Of a DNA stretch of 64,000 bases, positions 42,898-51,432 are shown one piece after another; position 1 is the first letter of the stretch, and every line of letters starts with the position of its first letter. The notes under the pieces are model-generated. The model was not told the origin of the DNA. It worked only from the letters and a program-made list of their open reading frames with translations, and did not search any database. This stretch comes from Prorocentrum cordatum (Eukaryota; Sar; Dinophyceae; Prorocentrales; Prorocentraceae), in NCBI GenBank assembly GCA_963575745.1, contig CAUYUJ010018548.1, positions 62,001-126,000 of the forward strand, given 5' to 3'. A program made the position numbers and the translations under genes.

Positions 42898-43112
42898 CGC
42901 GGGTGCTCGCGGACACCAACATCCCGCCCGCAGTGGCGAAATCACATTTGCAGCGCGGTCGCCCCAGTTTTAAACGCTCGAGTTTGAAGCATGCTTGGGT
43001 GTATGATTGCAAAGGCCGACCAGAGGGCAGACAGGGCCTCAAGGCTACAGGCGTCTACCCCCGTGCTTTCGGTGCAGCCGTGGCCGACATGGTCGAATCA
43101 TTGCTAGTTTGA
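42898..43112 (+). CDS. C-terminal exon of the 41,511 gene
   Basis: One frame reads LADTNIPPAVAKSHLQRGRP, then WVYDCKGRPEGRQGLKATGV and YPRAFGAAVADMVESLLV, with the TGA at 43,110-43,112. The WVxxxKGR...GLKxTxxYPxAFGxAVA pattern is the C-terminus I associate with the same uncharacterised family as the upstream exon, which supports the join. Confidence 0.5.
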
Positions 43113-43366
43113 TCCGACCCCTAGCTCCCTGGGCAATCGTCGATCTGACTCTTACTGTATATCCTACCCCTACTCTAGATCATACCCCGACTCATCCTGA
43201 CACGCAATATTCGCCCCCACTCACGCACATCACACTCGCAATGCAACCTGTGCGCCATGCCAACCAACCGCACCATACACGCACACGCACTGACAACACA
43301 CGCACACACACACGAAAGCATGACCTCGCCCCCGGGAGCACGGTGCCGTACCGCCAGTGGCGGTGC

Positions 43367-43435
43367 TATCGGTGAGCTATCGCTGAGTCATCGGTGAGCC
43401 ATCGGTGAGCCATCGGTGAGCATCGGTGAGTCGGT
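43367..43435 (+). repeat. GGTGAGCCATC array
   Basis: About six units of the 11-bp minisatellite, the most distal array in the window. It lies between the stop at 43,112 and the next coding candidate. Confidence 0.9.
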
Positions 43436-43459
43436 GTGCGTGCTTTTTTTCCTTAGATT

Positions 43460-44345
43460 TGACCGTTCCCTGGAGAGAGGTGCCCCGCTGGCAGGGGGCG
43501 GGCGCGCCTCTCGCAGCTGCGTAGCCGCCGAGACCGACCGCCGCGCGTGGGTGATCCACGAGCGGCACGCCGAGGCGCGCTGGAACGCCCACCCTCCGAG
43601 GATGTTGACAGTACTGCAGATGCTGACGAGGCAGGTGAGAAGGATGGAGATGCGGAGGATGCGGTGTATGCCGACGAGGGTGATCAGGAAGCCGAGGAAT
43701 GATGATACTCATGATGATGCTGATGAGAATGGTGATGATGATGACGACGATGATGATGATGATGAGGATGATGATGATGCTGATGATGATGCTGATGATG
43801 AGGATGCTGATGCTGATGATGATGGTGATGGTGCCGATGCGGTTGCCGAGGGTGGTGATTGATGATGATGATGCTGATGATGAGGTTACCGATGGTAACG
43901 ATGATGCTGATGGTGATGATGCTGATACTGATGATGCTGATGATCATGCTGCTGATGATGATGGTGCTGACAATTGTGGTGATGATGCTGATGAGAGTAA
44001 TGCTGCTGCTGATGCTACTGCTGTTGCTGCTGCCGATGATGATGTCGATGATGATGATGCTGTTGATGATGTTGATGACGTTGATGATGGTGAGGAGGAG
44101 GAGGAAGAGGATGATGATGACGGTAATGATGAGAAGTGCGATGATGGGGAGACGGTGGATGCGGAGACGGATGATGATGATGATGATGATGATGATGGTG
44201 ATGATGATGTTGTTGCTGATGATGATGATGGTGATGATGATGATGATGATGATGATGAGTGGAGGAGGATTGGGAGGAGGAGGAGGAGGAGGAGAGGATG
44301 ACGAGATGATGTGGAGGAGGAGGAGGCGCAGGAGGATGAGGAGGA
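43460..44345 (+). other. Weak coding candidate then (GAT)n array
   Basis: 43,460-43,690 has overlapping open frames (for example TDRRAWVIHERHAEARWNAH, or in another frame DVDSTADADEAGEKDG up to a TGA near 43,700), but which is real cannot be decided. 43,700-44,270 is GAT/GCT triplets and 44,270-44,345 is GGA triplets. Confidence 0.5.
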
Positions 44346-44509
44346 GGATGAGTGAGCTCGCACAAGACCATGGACACTAACAATACGGATCGACCAGGGG
44401 CCCTCTAGGACCCTGCCGCGTTCGGATCATTCCTGGGACGCTCTCGGAGGCCCTTACGGTTCAGGAATGACTTGATGAGCCCATCTCGTTCCCGTGCCAC
44501 CCCCCCCGC

Positions 44510-44561
44510 ACCCTCAGAGAGAGAGAGGGAAAGAGGGAAAGGATAGATAGGAGAGATAGAT

Positions 44562-44611
<50 letters not shown>

Positions 44612-44621
44612 CGAACTAGAT

Positions 44622-44672
<51 letters not shown>

Positions 44673-44690
44673 GAGAGATAGATGGGCTCC
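44510..44690 (+). repeat. (GA)n microsatellite
   Basis: GA dinucleotides with a few GATA interruptions, in two long runs (about 44,565-44,607 and 44,625-44,670). Confidence 0.95.
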
Positions 44691-44772
44691 GCGATCCCCG
44701 ATCGGGCCCGAGAGGTCGAACGTATCGCGGGCGACAATCTACTCTCCGAGCGGGTCGCGGGTCGCGGGCGGG

Positions 44773-45045
44773 ATGCCCGAGTCGAGCAGCGGTGATTCGT
44801 TCCCCGACGCCGAGCCCGCATGCGACGCGTGGGAGCGGTTCGGCGCGCTGGTTGCGCGACGGTTTTCGCGCGTCCACCGCCCCTTCAGGCCCCTCCCCGG
44901 TTCCGACTCCGAGTCCGACCCCGAGCCCGACTCCCACCCCGATTCCGACGATTCCGAGCTGGACGACCCAACGTCCGAAGATTTCCTCCTCCTCCTCCTC
45001 CTCTGTCCAGGGTTTTTAGACTCGTCTCAAAATCAGTCATTTTGA
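44773..45045 (+). CDS. Small acidic ORF, uncharacterised
   Basis: 90 codons from the ATG at 44,773: [40 protein letters not shown], an SD/EP-rich acidic stretch ([20 protein letters not shown]), then Leu residues from a CTC tract. The last 12 codons lie in the palindromic repeat at 45,005-45,085, so the natural end is probably different. No motif recognised. Confidence 0.35.
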   Translation: MPESSSGDSFPDAEPACDAWERFGALVARRFSRVHRPFRPLPGSDSESDPEPDSHPDSDDSELDDPTSEDFLLLLLLCPGFLDSSQNQSF

Positions 45046-45300
45046 GACGAGTCTCAAAACAGTCCCGAAGTCTCCGATCCCAGCCATGCGCTCGTACTCT
45101 CCAGGATCGGCTGGCAGAGCTCGTCGGAGAAGATGAGATTCTCTCCTCCTGGGCCTCCTCACCCTCCTCATTATCATCCTCCTCATGCTCCTTCTCCTCC
45201 TTCTCCTCCTCCTGTCCAGGGTGTTGAGACTCGTCTCAAAATCAAGCATTTTGAGACTCGTCTCAAAATCAGTCCCGAAGTCTCCGATCCCAGCCATTCG
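45005..45300. repeat. Two copies of a palindrome-bearing 83-bp repeat
   Basis: Copy 1 (about 45,005-45,088) holds a perfect 16-bp inverted repeat: arm 45,018-45,033 (AGACTCGTCTCAAAAT), loop CAGTC, arm 45,039-45,054. Copy 2 (about 45,216-45,300) has arms 45,226-45,242 and 45,248-45,264 with the central bases of the right arm changed. Both are followed by CAGTCCCGAAGTCTCCGATC-CCAGCCAT. Between the copies lies a TCC tract. Confidence 0.9.
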
Positions 45301-46545
45301 CACTGATAGAGAGGTTAGGTGGCCCGCGGGCCAGCCCGACGCCCAGCGACGCTTCGCTCCCCCCTCCCCCGCAGTTTCCCCATCTTGACCCGTGCCAGTC
45401 ATTGGGAACGATGTCTCGAGAAATGTCTTCTCCTCGTGCCCCCCGCGGGGCGGGGGCGGGCGCCTCCGATCGGACATGAATCTCACGGCTATGGGGGTCA
45501 AACTGAGTCGGTCTCCCCCCAACCGCATTCCCCTTCCTTCCCTTCCCCCGCCCCACCTCCCCGCCGCCCTTTTCACGCCTTTGCATTTCACCGTATGAGT
45601 TTCTCCTCACCTCGAGATTCTGAGCAGAGCGCACGGACTTGCATGCAACGCATCACCCAGCCGAGGCCTCCCCTGTCGTGGAAGATTCGCGACATCGTAT
45701 CCCAGGGTCGGAAGGTGCTCTCAAGCAGCTGCGCCCTGCCGAGAGCGCTCCAACTGGGGCTCCAGAGCCGCCGCGAAAGACAGCCTGACGCTCGAGTGGC
45801 AATCCGAAAATCGTTCGGGGGAGGGGGGGCCTCCTCCTCCTCCTCCTCCTCCCCCTCCTCCTCCTCCTCCTCCTCCTCCTCCTCATTCTCTAACGCTGGC
45901 CTGTGTATCCTTACCTCTGGCCCCAATCATCAACGCACATCGAGTTAGACAGGAAGTGCCTCCACTTATCATTCGGGCCAACATGCCTTTCCCAATCGCG
46001 AGCGCGGGGTTGTTCATGTTTAGTCCCCCTTCCCGCATCCGTTACAGTCGCGCCCTGTTTTCCCTTCTCGCCCGCCCTTCTACCCTCCCCGCTGGGTGGC
46101 CCAGGCCGACGAAGAGAGGGGGGGGAGGAGGGAAGAGGAGGAGGAGGAAGGAGGAGAAGGAGGAGGAGGAGGAAGGAGGAGGAGAACCGAAACATTGAAT
46201 GAGGGATGGATGGATGGAGTGAGGAAGGGAACATGGATGGGCGCGGAGGGGAGTAGGAATAGGAGGGGGAGAAGGGAGAGGAGGAGGAGGAGGATGAGGA
46301 GGAGGATGAGGAGGAGGAGGAGGAGGAAGGGGAGGAGGAGGAGGGGGAGGAGGAGGAGGAGGATGCATCGGGAGGAGGAGGAATGCGGGGGAGAAGGAAA
46401 GGAGATCATCAGGATGAAGGCTAACGCTGAGGAGGACAGAAGAGGAAGGAGATAAGTAGGAGGAGGAGGAGGAAAAGGAGGGAGAAGAGGAACAAGAGGA
46501 TGCGGGATGAGGAAAGAGGGAGTACGAAGATGAATGAGGGGACCC
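45301..46545 (+). other. Stretch without a convincing gene
   Basis: A TCC tract lies at 45,832-45,888 and a long GGA/GAT tract at 46,130-46,450. ORFs between (for example around 45,600-45,800, SWKIRDIVSQGRKVLSSSC) are short and not recognised. Confidence 0.5.
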
Positions 46546-46548
46546 GAC

Positions 46549-46597
46549 CCGTAGCCATTTTGGCTCAAATACCTTGGATCAATCCAGATGGCTCAAG
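46549..46597 (+). other. Dinoflagellate spliced-leader remnant, possible relict pair
   Basis: 46,549-46,568 is CCGTAGCCATTTTGGCTCAA, identical to the interior of the 22-nt leader that dinoflagellates trans-splice to mRNAs. The expected terminal G is replaced by A, and no GT donor follows, so it is not a functional SL RNA gene as it stands. At 46,584-46,597 CCAGATGGCTCAAG resembles the truncated leader (CCATTTTGGCTCAAG) left behind when an mRNA that already carries a leader is retroposed and trans-spliced again. This suggests a retrocopied transcript, but no reading frame follows clearly. Confidence 0.7.
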
Positions 46598-46734
46598 CGA
46601 CGCGGACGCGCTCGCGCAAACGCGCGACCCGCGTGTCAAAAAACAACCCGATAGTATGAATGGCCATGCTTTTTGGTCGCGTCGCAGTTTTTTATGGCCG
46701 TCGCTGGAGACACCACTTCCAAGGCTAACAAGTC

Positions 46735-46890
46735 ACTTGTTAGAGATCATAACTCTAGCACTTACTTGTTGCGCTAACACTTCAAGCGTTAGCCTAGCAA
46801 GTCTGAGTCCTCTGGGGATGAGGTCAGGGACAATTCTAGACGCTCCGCGTATCCCCACCAGCCCGTCCAGAAACGACGCCCAGGCGAGTA
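46735..46890 (-). repeat. Dispersed short repeat, longest copy (about 155 bp)
   Basis: Contains in order on the minus strand CGTCGTTTCTGGACGGGCTG, GTGGGGATACGCGGAGCGTC, CCCAGAGGACTCAGACTTGC, TAGGCTAACGC and TTAGCGCAAC. Parts recur at 25,480-25,625, 26,698-26,745, 53,146-53,210 and 55,470-55,535. It lies 140 bp downstream of the spliced-leader remnant. Confidence 0.7.
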
Positions 46891-46894
46891 GTGG

Positions 46895-47215
46895 GTAGTC
46901 CTGAGGGGCTTTTCGGCGTCTTGGGTGGCTCGGGGGGGCCTCTGTGGGCCGTTCGGGATCCTCGTTGGGGCCTCCTGGGGGCCTCTTGGGGCCTCTTGGG
47001 GCCATATTGGGGCCTTTGGGGGCCTCCTGGACGCTTCTTGGGGCCATCTTTGCTCCTTGGGTGCTTCTGGGGGGTCTCTTGGGGCCTCTTGGGTTCTCTT
47101 GGGGGCCTCCTGGGGGCCTCTTGGGGGGGGGGGGGGCCTCTTGGGGCCATCTTGGTGCCACCCTGCGGCCTCTTGGGGCATCCTGGGGGCCTCTTGCGGC
47201 CATCGTGGAGACAAT
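46895..47215 (+). repeat. Degenerate GGGGCCTCTTGGG repeats
   Basis: Same family as 14,695-15,060, here with a 14-base G-run at about 47,124. From 47,216 to 47,600 there is no gene; the G- and C-runs at 47,450-47,530 are notable only for composition. Confidence 0.75.
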
Positions 47216-47607
47216 CAGGTCAAGGAAGTGGGGTTCCATAATTACAGCACCCATCCAGGAGCGCCAAAAATCGCTTACAAGAGCCGTCTTGAAGCCGATT
47301 GGATGCGCGTCTGAGGCTGTCTTGATCCATGTCGGGCTATCTCGGTGCGCCCTGGGGGCAACCGGCGGCTCTCTGAGGCCCTCCTGGAGCCATCTTGAGC
47401 CACGTAGGAGGCTCTGCAATCTCCCCGCCAAGCCCCGCCCCCCGCCACCTCCCCCCTCCCCCATGCCCAGGGGAGGGGGTCGGGGGAAGGGGCCAGACAT
47501 TCACCCGAGCAGGGGGGGGTGGGGGGCGGGATGAGGGCTTTGGCAAAGAGAACCAAGTTCGCGAAGCCGCCTCGCCTCAGCCCAGGGGCTGGTCGGATTT
47601 CAATGTG

Positions 47608-48228
47608 ATGACGTCTCGCATCATGGTGATGGGGTCGAAGAAGTTCTTGCACGACCAGTTCCCGACGCCGGCGAAGTCTGAGAGGGCGTTCGTCGAGGCG
47701 CTCAGGCAGAAGGCGCTGGCTTCATTCAAGAAGCAGGAGGCCGAGAAGGTGGTCGTCACGTTGGACGTGGTCCAGTCGATAAAGCGGCCCAGGTTCGGCC
47801 CGCCCCCTGGCCCCCCGACGCTGATGAACGGGGTGGCGCCGCCGCTCCCGATCGCGGCGGGCGAGGCGGCTTCGGGGGCGAGCGGCGTGCTGCCCCTGCA
47901 GGATGCGTTGCCCCAGGCGCTCGCGCCCGCTGGCGCCGCCGCGGCCGCGGCCGCGGCGGCCCCCGCGGCCCCGGCCTCCACCGCCGTGGTCGCGGAGGCC
48001 GAGCGCCAGGAGGGCGAGCTCGACGCGTCCGAGGAGGAGTGCCCCACGCCGACCGTGGAGGCGCCAACTGAGGGAGGCGACGACTCAGCTCCTGCTGCGC
48101 AGGCTTGCCCGAGCGCGCATTTTGCGCATGAGACGACGCGCCAGTGGGTCGCATTTAGTAACGGAGGGGAGACAGGAGTGGAATCAAGGACGAGGACAGT
48201 GAGGAGGAGCGTGGGTGATATAATTTAG
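47608..48228 (+). CDS. Uncharacterised Ala-rich protein
   Basis: ATG at 47,608 (MTSRIMVMGSKKFLHDQFPT); the frame is open upstream to 47,395, so an earlier start or a splice acceptor is possible. Residues 1-60 are balanced and helical (KSERAFVEALRQKALASFKK QEAEKVVVTLDVV), then Pro-rich (RPRFGPPPGPP), then poly-Ala (nine Ala near nt 47,940), then acidic (QEGELDASEEECPTPTVEAP). The stop is TAG at 48,226-48,228. It may be a domain plus linker of a larger gene. Codons in the Ala tract are GCC/GCG, unlike the simple repeats elsewhere. Not recognised. Confidence 0.55.
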   Translation: MTSRIMVMGSKKFLHDQFPTPAKSERAFVEALRQKALASFKKQEAEKVVVTLDVVQSIKRPRFGPPPGPPTLMNGVAPPLPIAAGEAASGASGVLPLQDALPQALAPAGAAAAAAAAAPAAPASTAVVAEAERQEGELDASEEECPTPTVEAPTEGGDDSAPAAQACPSAHFAHETTRQWVAFSNGGETGVESRTRTVRRSVGDII

Positions 48229-48233
48229 CTTAG

Positions 48234-48510
48234 GTGGAGAATCCAGATCGTTTCTTTGAGGATGTGGCCAATGGCACGGTCGTCGCTCACATTTCAAGTT
48301 CTATTTTCATGCCCTCGAGGAGGCCAGCGGGTGCCATGTCGCGCTTCGCTGTATACACTGACCAGATGAGTTGGGTTTTCTCTGCCGCAAGTAATACAGC
48401 GCCCGACGTGGACGCATATAGAGCAGCGCGTGAATGCGCGCGTGCCACCGCTGCTTCCAGCACCTTCGCTCGCGTGACGTGCGATACAATCGCAAGACAT
48501 GTGGCCTAAG
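48234..48510 (+). CDS. Small ORF, uncharacterised
   Basis: 91 codons from 48,234 (ENPDRFFEDVANGTVVAHIS, then MSRFAVYTDQMSWVFSAASN) to a TAA at 48,508-48,510, starting six bases after the previous stop and in a different frame. Balanced composition, no repeats. It may be an exon continuing the preceding gene. No motif recognised. Confidence 0.35.
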
Positions 48511-49186
48511 CCTGCGGACCATTGACAGTGCTTGCGCCGAGGGGTTTCCCGCGGATAACGACATAACGTAGCGACCGCAACCATGATTGCTTCGAGCGGG
48601 GCCCTATGTTGGCTCGAGACGGGTTGAATGCGAACCGCTGATTGGGAATGAGAGCCTCGACGCCTCGCGCACCCCCAGCAGGTTGAGGTGATCGGGGGAG
48701 TTGGGGCAGCGTGTGTGGGAAGAGAGAGCTGGGCGACGCCTGCGACGGGCCCCCCTCTTCCTCCGCCCCCTCGCCCATTATCCACTTTCTACTCCTGCTT
48801 CACAGTATTCATCATCGCCACCTCCCCTGCCCGTCTCATCACCCGAAGAGAGATCAATGCAACATTGCCTCCGAGACCGACCATGATAGCGCAAGGTCGC
48901 TCAATATTGCTACCGCTATGCTCCGAGAAGGCCCCGAGGCGGCCCCAAGACGGCCCCATGGGGCCATGGAGTTCCACGAGGAAACCCTCAGAAACAAACA
49001 ACGTTCCAAAACTAATGAAATATCAATGTGTTGATTTTTTGATGCGATTGCCATCCGAGGCCGCAAGATCGATGGCCACCCAGATGGCCCAAGATGGCGC
49101 CAAGAAATTACGGCCCCTAGAGCGCTCAAGAGCGCACCCAGAGCGCTCCAATGTTGGTAGCCCAAGGGGTGGAGGGGCGGGGTGTC
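48511..49186 (+). other. Stretch without a recognisable gene
   Basis: Mixed sequence with degenerate GGCCCCAAGA-type units near 48,930-48,970 and 49,080-49,160. No coding support. Confidence 0.5.
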
Positions 49187-49375
49187 CCGACGACGACGAC
49201 GGACGACCGACGACGACGACGACGACGGCGACGACCGGCGACGACCTACGACCGACGACGACGACGACGTCGACGACGCGCCCTAGGAGGTGCAAAACCT
49301 GCAGTCCAGCCCCGACGGCGACCGACGACCGACGACCGACGACCGCCGACGACGACGAGAAACCGCCGTGCCCCT
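49187..49375 (+). repeat. (GAC)n triplet array
   Basis: GAC triplets with CGG/CGC changes, the same kind as 25,105-25,460 and 27,116-27,590. The single-copy patch 49,275-49,310 splits it in two. Confidence 0.9.
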
Positions 49376-49389
49376 AGACAGCATGGAGG

Positions 49390-49720
49390 GTGGGGATGGA
49401 GGGCGCGGAGTTGGCGGATGCGATCTCTCAGGGGCAACCCTGGGCCGTCTTGGACGTTATGACCGCGCGCGTCCTCGCCCCATCCAAGTCCAGGGGGTGG
49501 GGTCTGAGAGGGGCGGGGGGGGGGCCCTCACCGAAGGGGGGGCGCGGGGGTTTGGAAGAGAAAGCCGCGCCCCAGCGGGCTTGGCCCGTTCTGCCACCGT
49601 CCTCGTCCGTATCATTTTGGGCCAGGCTTCAAGCAGCTGCAGCGCAGCGCGCATCCGCCCTGAGGCGGGCGGACACCTTTTCATGTCGCATCGATTGTCC
49701 GAGTTGCTCTAGCCGCTGGG
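49390..49720 (+). CDS. Possible upstream exon
   Basis: One frame contains EGAELADAISQGQPWAVLDV, MTARVLAPSKSRGWGLRG, and after a G-run SVSFWARLQAAAAQRASALR. The first 40 residues look genuinely coding. It would lie just 5' of the complete-looking ORF at 49,721, in a different frame, so splicing would be needed. Low certainty. Confidence 0.35.
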
Positions 49721-50194
49721 ATGGCACCGAAGAGGGGCCCGCCGACGAGGGCTGCGCCGAAGCACGTGCAGTCGAAGGCGGTCATGGGCGCTCGGGCGCA
49801 GCGCTTGAAGTCTGAGAACTCGAGGCTCCGTGCGATCAACCGTCAGCGGGGCCTAGACATGATTGCGGCGGCTTCTGCCTTCGAGCGCGTGGCGAAGAAG
49901 CTCCGTGCCAAGACAACGAGCGGCAGGCGCCACTCGGAGCTTCTCGCCGATGCCTCGCACTGCCGCACCAGGGCTGAGCGTCTGAGGTTCGAGGGCGCGT
50001 TCGACGCGGCCAGGAGCGAGGAGAAGCTGGCAGAGCATTACGCCATCTTGGCGCACAGCCACAAGGCGGAGTCGGACAAGGGGTCGCCCTATCAGCAACC
50101 GACGAGGCCCGAGCAGCAGGATGCCAAGAAGAAGAAAAAGAACCCTGAGCCCGTCGTTGCCGACTACATCCCCCAGTGGCAGCGGCAGCAGTAG
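49721..50194 (+). CDS. Small basic coiled-coil protein, uncharacterised
   Basis: 157 codons, ATG to TAG, one of the cleanest ORFs in the window. It reads MAPKRGPPTRAAPKHVQSKA, then a long helical stretch (RLKSENSRLRAINRQRGLDM, SAFERVAKKLRAKTTSGRRH, RLRFEGAFDAARSEEKLAEH) and a Lys-rich end KKKKKNPEPVVADYIPQW. The first helix has leucine spacing compatible with a short coiled coil. The high Arg/Lys content and KKKKK suggest a nuclear, nucleic-acid-binding role (inference). No introns are needed within it, which in a dinoflagellate could reflect a retrocopied origin. Confidence 0.6.
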   Translation: MAPKRGPPTRAAPKHVQSKAVMGARAQRLKSENSRLRAINRQRGLDMIAAASAFERVAKKLRAKTTSGRRHSELLADASHCRTRAERLRFEGAFDAARSEEKLAEHYAILAHSHKAESDKGSPYQQPTRPEQQDAKKKKKNPEPVVADYIPQWQRQQ

Positions 50195-51160
50195 GTTAGC
50201 GTTCGGACAGCGAGGGCTGCTTCGGCTACGACGGCAACAATACCACCGATTGCCAAGCAGCCCCGTGACTTCGAGCATGTTGGTGCTCGAGGTGCCGTCT
50301 CTCTTGCGGGTGTCCGCGCACGCGGCGACCCGCCTCCATATTTAATTTCAGTGGCACGCCTCAGCGCCCGTGGAGCCTTGTCAGGTCAAGGTAGACATGT
50401 TCCCCGCTCGTAGCCGCCATAGCGTTCCATCCGTGCCTAGCGGGTGGATGGCCAGTTCAACATCCTTGCACTTGTGGCGCGCCCTCACCATTCACAGAGG
50501 CGGTGGGTGGACACCTCGGGGCATTGCATCATTACCGAGAGTTGGTTTTTACTGTTCTTTGCATAGCCGCTCGGGCGGGGTCTCGGATGGCCTGGGTTGG
50601 CGTGTGATCGGGCGCTAGTCATAGGATAGTGGGGCAGGACATTTGCGATAACCATTGCATCCGTGCTCCTTCGGGCGTTCCTGGGCAAGCTTCGTACGTC
50701 CGCTTTGGAAGGCCCAAGGGCCTTGCATTCTTATCCTGATCATCGTGGCTCCCAGCCTGGATGGATCACTTGAGGCCCATCCAGTCGTCGACCCGTCGTT
50801 TTCGTCTGCCATCGTCGATGCTACTTGCCCCATTGAAGGCCAGTCACCCTAAGGGGACGGGGGCGTGTATGACCTCGGACGTGCTGCCAAAAGGGGGGCA
50901 ACGTATAGCGGGGGCCCCAGGTGCAGACCCTTGTGTTGAGGGTGCCCGGCAGCGAGATCCAGTCCTCGACCCGTCGTCTTCGTCTGCCATCGTCGACGCT
51001 GCAGGCCAGCTTGAAATTTCGCGTTGTTTGGAAGAGCGGTGTTTTGGAAGAATGGGGTTTTGGAAGAGAAAGCGATCTAGACCATCCGCGCCCAGTGTTT
51101 TTTTGTTGGAAGAAGGGGGGTGGGGGTGGAAGAGAAAGCGCACGCGATGTCCAAATACCC
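50195..51160 (+). other. Gene-free stretch with a duplicated 43-bp segment
   Basis: CCAGTCGTCGACCCGTCGTT at 50,781-50,823 recurs as CCAGTCCTCGACCCGTCGTC at 50,959-51,000, both followed by CGTCTGCCATCGTCGA. ORFs of 60-140 codons run across it on both strands without recognisable content. Confidence 0.6.
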
Positions 51161-51164
51161 TGTA

Positions 51165-51338
51165 CGTTGGAAGAGCTACATGAGGCAACGGCCCACGTTG
51201 GACCCTGGACGTTGGAAGAGCCACCCTGGACGTTGGACGTTGGAAGAGCTACCCTGGGCGTTGGAAGAGCTGCCCTGGGCGTTGGAAGAGCTACCCTGGG
51301 TCCTTGACGTTGGAAGAGCTACCCTGGACGTTGGACGT
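51165..51338 (+). repeat. 21-bp minisatellite CGTTGGAAGAGCTACCCTGG(G)
   Basis: About eight units, some shortened to GGACGTTGGACGTTGG. Two more distant GTTTTGGAAGAG units lie at 51,035-51,070. It ends in a 15-base G-run at 51,345-51,359. Confidence 0.9.
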
Positions 51339-51432
51339 TGGCGGGGGGGGGGGGGGGGGATGATTGGGATCGTCGCCCGCTTTTATGCGCCCAGCTTCAG
51401 CACGTCTGGCCCGAGCAGAATTAGCTGGCACC

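Noticed and set aside
28530-50790. Similarity between 28,400-28,560 and 50,640-50,790 (CCTTGCATCCTTG-like phrases)
   Set aside because: Only scattered short matches without a shared order strong enough to claim a repeat family.
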